From G020353115 sp964389685 (lineage in GTDB: Bacteria; Bacteroidota; Bacteroidia; Bacteroidales; VadinHA17): a DNA stretch of 64,000 nt. The position numbers and the translations under genes are program-made. Position 1 is the stretch's first letter. Every line of letters starts with the position of its first letter. The stretch is from positions 124,001 through 188,000 of the forward strand of contig CAYMFM010000001.1 of NCBI GenBank assembly GCA_964389685.1, written 5' to 3'. This document shows, piece after piece, positions 57,901-64,000 of the stretch. The notes under the pieces are model-generated. The model was not told the origin of the DNA. It made no database searches and worked only from the letters and a program-made list of their open reading frames with translations.

Positions 57901-58818
57901 ATGGCAGAAAAATATGTCATTGGCATTGACCTGGGGGGTACAAAAGTGGAAGCCTGCCTGATGGATTCACGCCGCAAGGTGCTGTCCAGACACCGGGTTT
58001 TATCCCAACCCCGGAAAGGATTGGACCAGGTTATCAGGAATATTCAAACCGTTGTTAAAGCGGTTTCAAAGAACTACCCGATTGAAGCGATCGGTATGGG
58101 TACACCGGGCACCCACGAACCGGTGGAGGATGTGTTACACGGATCACCCCACACCCCGGTTTATGAATTACCGGGATTTATGGGCAGGGTAAGGGCGCAA
58201 TTTAACCTTCCCCTTCTGGTGGAAAACGATGCCAATTGCCTTGCACTGGCTGAGTATTTTGGGAACTATGAGGAAAAATATTCCTATGTCTTAGCCGTTA
58301 TCATTGGAACCGGTATGGGATATGGACTGATCCTGGATAAAAAATTATACCGTGGGATGCATGGAGCTGCAGGTGAAATAGGTCATACCACCATCGATTA
58401 CCGGGGGAGGAAATGTGAGTGTGGACGGTTAGGGTGTGCTGAAGCGTATCTCTCCGGACCCAGCCAGTGTAGAAGATATCATGAAATCAGTGGAGAAAAA
58501 AAGTCACTTCAACAGATTTGGGAATTATACCAGGGAGGAGATCCCGGAGCCACCGCCCTGTTCGAGGAGAGTTGCGAGATCATGGCACAGGTATTTGCCA
58601 ATGTGGTCAATGCATTTGACCTGGAAGCAATTATCCTGGGGGGAGGAGTATCGAATATTCCCATCTGGTATGAGAATGTTCCACCCATCATGAGGCAATC
58701 CTTTTTTGGCCCTCCCAGAGGAGAAATCCCTGTTTTGAAAGCCAGAATGGGTGATTCAGCAGGAGTGCTGGGAGCAGCTTATCTTGCTCTGAGGGAGCTG
58801 GGGGAAATGAGCTTTTAA
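57901..58818 (+). CDS. ROK-family sugar kinase
   Basis: 305 residues from ATG 57901 (the longer frame enters the preceding gene). YVIGIDLGGTKVEACLMD is the ATP phosphate loop, LVENDANCLALAEYFG contains the catalytic Asp, and GHTTIDYRGRKCECGRLGCAEAYLSG is the full ROK zinc motif (GH...CxCGxxGCxE). AIILGGGVSNIPIWYENV closes the fold. It lacks an N-terminal helix-turn-helix, so it is an enzyme, not a NagC-type repressor. It probably phosphorylates glucose, mannose, fructose or N-acetylhexosamine at the end of the island. It starts 13 bp after the URO-D gene and is cotranscribed with the GH38 operon. Confidence 0.93.
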   Translation: MAEKYVIGIDLGGTKVEACLMDSRRKVLSRHRVLSQPRKGLDQVIRNIQTVVKAVSKNYPIEAIGMGTPGTHEPVEDVLHGSPHTPVYELPGFMGRVRAQFNLPLLVENDANCLALAEYFGNYEEKYSYVLAVIIGTGMGYGLILDKKLYRGMHGAAGEIGHTTIDYRGRKCECGRLGCAEAYLSGPSQCRRYHEISGEKKSLQQIWELYQGGDPGATALFEESCEIMAQVFANVVNAFDLEAIILGGGVSNIPIWYENVPPIMRQSFFGPPRGEIPVLKARMGDSAGVLGAAYLALRELGEMSF

Positions 58819-58902
58819 ATAACGTCCATCGTTTGTCGATAACGGAAACAAAACGACCGACGTTTAACGACCAACGACCCGGGTTTCGTAACCAAATACC
58901 CC

Positions 58903-58918
58903 TGCCTGCCGGCAGGCA
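58903..58918. repeat. Perfect palindrome TGCCTGCCGGCAGGCA
   Basis: One of four identical 16-bp palindromes in the window (13484-13499, 38742-38757, 58903-58918, 61295-61310). It lies in the 129-bp gap between the ROK kinase and the lyase-like gene, beside an AACGACC-rich tract. Confidence 0.7.
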
Positions 58919-58947
58919 GGGAATAACGAATCAAAAACCATCATATC

Positions 58948-61260
58948 ATGAAAAAATTTACATTCATTTCCTTGTTCATGCTCTTTTTCACTACAGCATC
59001 CTTTTCCCAGTCCCCCGACCCCATCCCCATGGACCAATACCTGGAGTTTGCCAGGAAATCGGCTGACTGGACGTGGGAAAATATGGATTCATTAATGGCG
59101 GCCTGGCGAGAAACACTCGATCCGTTGAGTGTTTTTGGATACCGTCCCCCCGGACGGATCCTGGAGATGGCAACCATCTATGCAACGTTGTATGAAAAGG
59201 AAGAAAAGGAGGAATATGCCGAAAGGGCTAAAAAGATCTTGCTGATCTATGATGATTTCAAAAAGGAATACCCGGAAGAAGCGGTCCAGAAGCGCCCGGA
59301 TTATGGGAACGGAGTACCGGCTCTTCCCGATTTCTTTACCACCATGCGGTATGCACGACCTTATGAAATCCTGAAAAGACTCGGATACCTGAATAAAAAA
59401 GAGCAGGAAAAGATTGATGAAGTGATCGCACACAGCATGGATTACCTCCTTCAAACACAGGAATGGGGGCCCATGAACCGGACTGCCCTTCGGGCAGAAG
59501 CGCTGGCCTGGTCAATCCGTGCAGTACCAAACCATCAAAAAACACCAACCTGGAAGATGACTGAACAGGCTCTGGGTTTTGATAACTGGGGGAATTGGGA
59601 GATTGAAGATGCCACCATCTATCATGGTGTATGGCTCTATGCCCTGCTCGGTTATGCCGATGCCAAAAATAGGGTGGAGGAGCTTTTTAAAACCCCGGAG
59701 ATGTATTATTATGCCCACTATTTCCTTCAGCTGATGTCTCCTGACGGGATGATACCCGACTTCGGTGATGCAACCTTGCATTCAAACTGGAACCGGTACC
59801 TGGTCTACTTTGAAGCAGCAGCAAACATCTATCGAAATCCGGAATTGAAATGGGCCGCTGCCGTAATCGCAAGGAAGTTCATCGATTTTGACCGGATAGA
59901 GAATACAGGATTAGCCTATATGTTACTCGATTGTTACCGTTATGGCACGGATGATGTCAAACCCAGAGTACCGGAAAACTTAAGTAGCGAAGTGATGGAA
60001 GATGTGCAGGGCAAGAAGATCGTTTTCCGGAATGGATGGACACCGGAATCTACCTATATGCTGTTAAACTATAGGGATGAGGGAGATGGAGGATTGCTGT
60101 TCAGAGATTACCTGCGCGATGTCATACCGGTAGAAGAGGAAAAAATGACCCATGGACATGCCGATGAAAACAGCATCGTCCTGCTGATGAAGAACGGATC
60201 GGTGTTGCTGCATGACGGAGGTTACCGGGATTTTATGCCGAGCGGACCCTACGGAGCCTATCGCCAGGACTACTTCCATAACCGGTTGTGTGTGCGGCAG
60301 GAAAAAATATTTATGGGACAGAAAGAGGGTGAATGGAGATACAGCCCAACCGATCATCCGGAAATACCCGGACAACCGGTACTCGATTTTCTTCATAACG
60401 CCGGATCATACCGGATCATCAGAACACAGAAAATCGATTTTCTTACTTTCCCCGATTTTGACTACAGCCGAACCCGGTTGATCGATGAAAAACTGGGCTA
60501 TGAATGGGACAGGGTCATTACCTATATTAAGGATCCTGAAATGGTTGTGGTGTTTGACATCGTGAAAGCCCGGGTTGAGGAGTTCTTTACAGCAGCAAAC
60601 CTCTGGCATACCCGGGAGATAATAAAACAGGGAAATCACTGGTACGATACCCGGTATGATTCCATCGGGAACCTGAAACTCAATGCAAATACCAACCTGC
60701 TGATCCACTTTCCAAAATCACATTTCCGGATCGAACAAACGGAAATGGCAAAACGGTATTACCAGGCTGAATGGGTGATATCGGAAACAACAGGACAACA
60801 TTTTGAATTGGGACAAACCATTGGGTTTGTGACCGTTTTGATACCCCATCCACACACAGAACCGCCTGAAAACCTGATTTCTCAAATCCGGTATATCGGA
60901 TCCGAATCCACTGGAAAGGGAATGTCGGTTGAGATCCGGAAAGGAGACCGGGTCATTCACGTCGGTGTGAAGAATGACCTTCGAATGGATATGTTCCGGG
61001 ATTATCGCAGACCGAAATATACCTATGAATCGGGCAAAATTAGCTACGGACCGTTTGAAACCAACGGAGATTTTTTCTATACCGAGCGAAAGGGCGACAT
61101 CCTCAATTTTACCGTGGTGAACCTGACAAAAGCGTTTTACCAGGATCAGGTACTGTATGAACAGCAATCCGGCTATTTCGGACTGGCTTTTGATGGCAGT
61201 GCAGATGTTTCAGGATTAGGCAAGGCAAGGTATTGGAGAAACAAAATGAAGGTTGAATGA
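58948..61260 (+). CDS. Heparinase II/III-like polysaccharide lyase family protein
   Basis: 770 residues with signal MKKFTFISLFMLFFTTASFS. An (alpha/alpha) toroid comes first: WTWENMDSLMAAWRETLDPLSVFGYRPPGR, WGPMNRTALRAEALAWSIRAVPNH, DATIYHGVWLYALLGYADAKNR, MIPDFGDATLHSNWNRYLVYFEAAANIYRNPE. From about residue 355 the beta-sandwich follows: IVFRNGWTPESTYMLLNYRDEG, EKMTHGHADENSIVLLMKNGSVLLHDGGYRDFM, where the GHADxNS block is the heparinase II/III metal-site signature, and YFHNRLCVRQ. It is 770 residues, longer than many family members. It is presumably periplasmic, since neither lipobox nor T9SS tail is seen. A uronic-acid-containing glycan substrate is likely. It is the last gene of the plus-strand island. 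Confidence 0.85.
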   Translation: MKKFTFISLFMLFFTTASFSQSPDPIPMDQYLEFARKSADWTWENMDSLMAAWRETLDPLSVFGYRPPGRILEMATIYATLYEKEEKEEYAERAKKILLIYDDFKKEYPEEAVQKRPDYGNGVPALPDFFTTMRYARPYEILKRLGYLNKKEQEKIDEVIAHSMDYLLQTQEWGPMNRTALRAEALAWSIRAVPNHQKTPTWKMTEQALGFDNWGNWEIEDATIYHGVWLYALLGYADAKNRVEELFKTPEMYYYAHYFLQLMSPDGMIPDFGDATLHSNWNRYLVYFEAAANIYRNPELKWAAAVIARKFIDFDRIENTGLAYMLLDCYRYGTDDVKPRVPENLSSEVMEDVQGKKIVFRNGWTPESTYMLLNYRDEGDGGLLFRDYLRDVIPVEEEKMTHGHADENSIVLLMKNGSVLLHDGGYRDFMPSGPYGAYRQDYFHNRLCVRQEKIFMGQKEGEWRYSPTDHPEIPGQPVLDFLHNAGSYRIIRTQKIDFLTFPDFDYSRTRLIDEKLGYEWDRVITYIKDPEMVVVFDIVKARVEEFFTAANLWHTREIIKQGNHWYDTRYDSIGNLKLNANTNLLIHFPKSHFRIEQTEMAKRYYQAEWVISETTGQHFELGQTIGFVTVLIPHPHTEPPENLISQIRYIGSESTGKGMSVEIRKGDRVIHVGVKNDLRMDMFRDYRRPKYTYESGKISYGPFETNGDFFYTERKGDILNFTVVNLTKAFYQDQVLYEQQSGYFGLAFDGSADVSGLGKARYWRNKMKVE

Positions 61261-61922
61261 TTCGCCATAGGCGTGCCTGCGGCAAAGGATGCCTTGCCTG
61301 CCGGCAGGCATGATGGATGAAGGAGTTGATTGGGAGACGTTGTGACTTTGAGACTGTGAGAGGAAGAGTGATGAGTAGTGAGATCCGCCTTCGTTACCTC
61401 CTTCGTTAGAACTACGGAGGTCAAGAAAACTACGGCGGACAAGGATGAGTTGTGAGTAGAAATAGTTGCTGGGTCCTCGGTCCTGGGTACTGGGAAAAGA
61501 AATGATTAGTGAGATAGGAGTTACGAGATACACCTGCCTGGTCGGCATACAGAGGTTAAAAGTTACAGGGAATTAGAAGGGAGGACAAGGGAGTATATGG
61601 TTAGAATAAATAAATTAGCCCCAGCGGGGCGATGTGTCTTTAGCCCAGGGTTACGCCGATACAACGGTCCAACTGCCTGGTAATTCTTCGGGAAAGCCTT
61701 CCCTGGACCGAAAAGCACCAGGCATTGAAACGAAGAGAGGGGGAGCCTTAGAGACTAAGAGAATGAGGATGGCTGAACGGGTCCGCAAAAATGACTACAC
61801 AAAACAACCCCGCTCCGTAGGTGCTGAACCACTTGCACAATATATTTTGAGATAGATAAAATAAAATCCTATTTTTGATTTTTTAAAAAATCAAGTCATA
61901 TAGCACCTAACTGCAATACATT
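61261..61922. repeat. Intergenic repeat region (composite repeat copy 2, nested hairpins, promoter)
   Basis: No gene is seen in 662 bases. 61261-61325 is the reverse complement of the composite repeat at 38697-38790, including the palindrome at 61295-61310. About 61330-61460 holds GTGAGnAGTGAG tracts and nested hairpins, where TCCGCC/GGCGGA enclose ACCTCC/GGAGGT (61385-61440). A GGGTCCTCGGTCCTGGGT tract follows near 61471. 61618-61660 has AGCCCCAGCGGGGC and a TTAGCCCAGGGTTACGCC tract. The end carries the promoter of the corrinoid gene. Confidence 0.6.
61846..61894 (+). promoter_or_regulatory. Promoter with overlapping 20-bp palindrome upstream of the corrinoid-protein gene
   Basis: TTTG (61846-61849), a 20-bp gap and TATTTTTG (61870-61877) match the Bacteroidota promoter consensus. 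A perfect palindrome TTGATTTTTTAAAAAATCAA (61875-61894) overlaps the -7 box and the expected transcription start, a natural operator position. The ATG follows at 61923. Whether a repressor binds is inferred. Confidence 0.6.
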
Positions 61923-62585
61923 ATGAGCGACCTTCTTGTACGATTAGCCCACTGTGTGGAACATGGTAAGATCAATAAAGCATCTCCCTATCCCCCCGAA
62001 ATGAAGGGGGAAGATGGAGCGGATGAGCTGACTGCGCAGGCATTGAAGGAAGGGATATCCCCGCAGGATATTCTTTCCAAAGCATTTGAAGTGGGGATGG
62101 AACGGGTGGGTAAAAAGTTTGCGGAAAACAAAGTTTTTGTTCCGCAATTGCTGATGTCGGCAAAAGCAATGACGACTGCTATGGAGCACATCAAACCCTT
62201 TTTCCAGGCCGGGGATGTGAAACGAAAAGGAGTGTTCGTTATAGGAACCGTAAAGGGGGATTTACACGATATCGGGAAAAACCTGGTAGCTATGATGGTC
62301 GAGGGGAATGGCTGGGAAGTGATTGACCTGGGTGTGGATGTTGGTGTTGACAGGATCATGGAACAGCTGGATAAACATCGTGGCGCTGCCGTGGGTATGT
62401 CAGCATTGCTTACCACAACCATGGTGAACATGGAAGGTGCGATAATAGAGATTAAAGAAAAATACCCGGAAACAAAGATACTGGTCGGAGGTGCCCCTCT
62501 GACCACAGATTATTGCAGGAAGATCGGGGCAGATTTTTACTCCCCTGATCCGCAGGGAGCAGTAGAGTATTTGAACTCACTTTAA
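61923..62585 (+). CDS. Corrinoid (cobalamin-binding) protein of methyltransferase systems
   Basis: 220 residues with both domains of MtbC/MttC/MtaC-type proteins. Residues 1-90 form the helical cap (LSKAFEVGMERVGKKFAENKVFVPQLLMSAKAM). From 100 the Rossmann-like domain gives VKGDLHDIGKNLVAMMVEGNGWEVIDLGVDV, where DLHDIG (113-118) supplies the cobalt-ligating His115. VGMSALLTTTMVNM and VGGAPLTTDYCRKIGADFYSPDP complete the B12 pocket. Such proteins carry methyl groups between a substrate methyltransferase and an acceptor enzyme. Neither a reactivase nor a dedicated methyltransferase is adjacent; the URO-D-like protein at 56.9 kb is the best candidate partner. It has its own promoter, and the next gene starts 25 bp later. 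Confidence 0.93.
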   Translation: MSDLLVRLAHCVEHGKINKASPYPPEMKGEDGADELTAQALKEGISPQDILSKAFEVGMERVGKKFAENKVFVPQLLMSAKAMTTAMEHIKPFFQAGDVKRKGVFVIGTVKGDLHDIGKNLVAMMVEGNGWEVIDLGVDVGVDRIMEQLDKHRGAAVGMSALLTTTMVNMEGAIIEIKEKYPETKILVGGAPLTTDYCRKIGADFYSPDPQGAVEYLNSL

Positions 62586-62610
62586 CCGGATTCCGGGAAG
62601 GTTTAATTTT

Positions 62611-64000
62611 ATGACATTGAAACAGGGTAACAGCGTTTGTTGGATCCTGGTATTGATTATCTGGTATTCCATTACTGCAAGTACCTCCGCCCAGGAGATT
62701 GTGATTAATGAGGTAATGCCTGCCAACTCCGTGACAATTCCGGATGAGGATGAAGAATTCTCCGACTGGATTGAGTTGTTCAATGCAGGCACAGATCCGG
62801 TGCAGTTGCATCATTATGGACTGTCCGATATCGATTCGACCTTCCCGAAATGGACCTTCCCGGAAATGGTGTTAGATCCCAATGATTTTATTGTGGTCTT
62901 TGCTTCTGGAAAAGACAGGACTGAACCTTCGCTGTACTGGCAGACCATCATTAACTGGGGGAATGAATGGAAATACCTTGTCCCGACACAGGAACCCCCT
63001 GCCGGTTGGAATACCATCACTTTCGATGACCAGAACTGGGATTCAGGGAAAAGTGGATTCGGATACGGTGATAACGATGACTCAACCCTGATTACCGCTA
63101 CAATGTCTTGCTATATCAGGAAGAAATTCCTGATCGAGGATACAAGTCACCTGGAAGATGCCATTCTTCATATGGATTACGATGACAGTTTTGTGGCGTA
63201 TCTGAATGGAGAGGAAATCGCACGGGGAAACATTGGGATCCCTGGAATACCCCCTGCGTTTGATCAGGGGGCGGATAATTATGATCACGAAGCCCTTATT
63301 TACCGGGGATTGCCACCGGAATCCTTCACCATCGATTCCCTGCACAACCTGATCAGGGAGGGGGAGAACGTGCTTGCCATCCAGGTACATAATCACAGCA
63401 TTGGCTCGTCGGACCTGACAGCCATTCCATTCCTCAGTATCGGATCGAAAATTAACCCCGGAACGACCCACCCGGTCCCTCCGGTTTTGCACATAAACTC
63501 ACCTTTATTGCATACGAACTTCAGGCTGGATGCTGAAGGAGAGACGGTATATCTCTATGATCCGTCGAACAGTATCATTGACAGCATTGCCTTCGAACGG
63601 ATGTATACTGACATTTCCGGCGGAAAATACCCCGACGGATCCGGTAGCTTGTTCTATTTCCAACAAGCCACCCCGGGAGAGCCAAACCTGACGAAAACCT
63701 ACTCCTCGATCTCCGGGGAGCCCTATTTTTCTGTACCCGGTGGACTTTTCAGTACAACACTGTCCATTTACCTGACCGGTTTTGAACCGGACGATACTAT
63801 ATATTTCACCACCGATGGGAGCGAACCAACCATCTACTCACAAAAATATACCGGAGGAATACCCATACAATTCACCACCGTGCTGAGGGCGAGGATCCTG
63901 GAACACGGAAAAATTCCCGGTCACGTGGTATCCCACACCTACCTGATCAATATCCAGAACACATTGCCGGTAATTTCACTGACTACATCCCCTGAAAACC
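62611..64000 (+). CDS. Secreted lamin-tail/chitobiase-C-domain protein, probable CotH family (3' truncated)
   Basis: Open from ATG 62611 to the window end (463 codons). The signal is LKQGNSVCWILVLIIWYSITASTSAQ. A lamin-tail domain follows (EIVINEVMPANSVTIPDEDEEFSDWIELFNAGTDPVQLHHYGLSD). Then comes a beta-sandwich insert (WNTITFDDQNWDSGKSGFGYGDND, FVAYLNGEEIARGN, ENVLAIQVHN) resembling carbohydrate-binding domains. A second lamin-tail-like piece (TVYLYDPSNSIIDSIAF) is followed by a chitobiase C-terminal domain (TIYFTTDGSEPTIYSQKYTGG). This order usually precedes a CotH kinase-like domain, and the last residues visible (LPVISLTTSPEN) match its start. A T9SS tail would be expected beyond the window. 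It is 25 bp behind the corrinoid gene. Confidence 0.85.
   Translation, partial: MTLKQGNSVCWILVLIIWYSITASTSAQEIVINEVMPANSVTIPDEDEEFSDWIELFNAGTDPVQLHHYGLSDIDSTFPKWTFPEMVLDPNDFIVVFASGKDRTEPSLYWQTIINWGNEWKYLVPTQEPPAGWNTITFDDQNWDSGKSGFGYGDNDDSTLITATMSCYIRKKFLIEDTSHLEDAILHMDYDDSFVAYLNGEEIARGNIGIPGIPPAFDQGADNYDHEALIYRGLPPESFTIDSLHNLIREGENVLAIQVHNHSIGSSDLTAIPFLSIGSKINPGTTHPVPPVLHINSPLLHTNFRLDAEGETVYLYDPSNSIIDSIAFERMYTDISGGKYPDGSGSLFYFQQATPGEPNLTKTYSSISGEPYFSVPGGLFSTTLSIYLTGFEPDDTIYFTTDGSEPTIYSQKYTGGIPIQFTTVLRARILEHGKIPGHVVSHTYLINIQNTLPVISLTTSPEN

Noticed and set aside
61618..61922. Cobalamin riboswitch upstream of the corrinoid protein
   Set aside because: No recognisable B12-box sequence or matching stem layout; the region is repeat DNA followed by a consensus promoter.

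Overview
The window comes from a Bacteroidota chromosome, most likely an environmental, Bacteroidales-like anaerobe. The evidence is type IX secretion (Por) tail domains at 17.6-21.5 kb and 13.6 kb, exact TAnnTTTG -7 boxes before several genes and both tRNAs, a LytS/LytTR two-component pair with TPRs, DUF4412, SiaC/DUF1987, DUF1295, AAA_14/DUF4143 and PorT-like barrel families, and many short palindromic intergenic repeats. No rRNA, CRISPR, phage or complete insertion sequence is present.

Layout. 0-5 kb: end of a cell-wall amidase, an SDR dehydrogenase, small genes (a winged-helix-like peptide and a DUF4177 protein), a ThuA-like protein and an AAA_14 ATPase whose start is embedded in phased repeats. 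5-12.5 kb: a giant secreted M14 peptidase coupled to an outer-membrane barrel protein, then a PhoPQ-related lipoprotein hydrolase. 12.6-13.9 kb: tRNA-Gln(CTG) with a tandem, hairpin-rich duplication of its 3' end. 13.9-17.4 kb: a Tat-exported asparaginase-type Ntn hydrolase, glutaminyl-tRNA synthetase and dihydroneopterin aldolase. 17.6-26.4 kb: on the minus strand, a TPR histidine kinase and LytTR regulator, followed by OmpA-like, DUF4412 and T9SS cargo genes. Three 9-bp repeats with an exact 21-bp period lie between regulator and OmpA gene and look like the regulator's binding site. 26.5-28 kb: a broken TPR gene and tRNA-Cys(GCA), again followed by copies of its own 3' end and nested hairpins.

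28-38 kb: a beta-propeller lipoprotein, SiaC, a hypothetical protein and a minus-strand sugar-oxidation group (KDPG aldolase, DUF1295, DUF6807, two Gfo/Idh/MocA dehydrogenases, ThuA). 38.3-61.3 kb: a plus-strand carbohydrate island. After a free-standing four-helix-bundle (S23) gene come an AGE epimerase, SSS symporter, DUF5060 lipoprotein, (alpha/alpha)6 glycosidase, class-V PLP enzyme, an unassigned large TIM-barrel protein, sugar isomerase, old-yellow-enzyme reductase, SDR, GH38 alpha-mannosidase, Gfo/Idh/MocA dehydrogenase, UroD-family methyltransferase-like protein, ROK kinase and heparinase-II/III-like lyase. 61.9-64 kb: a corrinoid protein with its own promoter, and the start of a secreted lamin-tail/chitobiase-type protein.

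Inferred function: imported glycosides are oxidised, isomerised, hydrolysed and phosphorylated mainly in the cytoplasm, with a KDPG-aldolase exit. No SusC/SusD pair and no sulfatase occurs here. The least explained items are the structured repeats after both tRNAs, the 784-residue TIM-barrel protein, the UroD/corrinoid pair beside sugar genes, and the self-inserting palindrome families.
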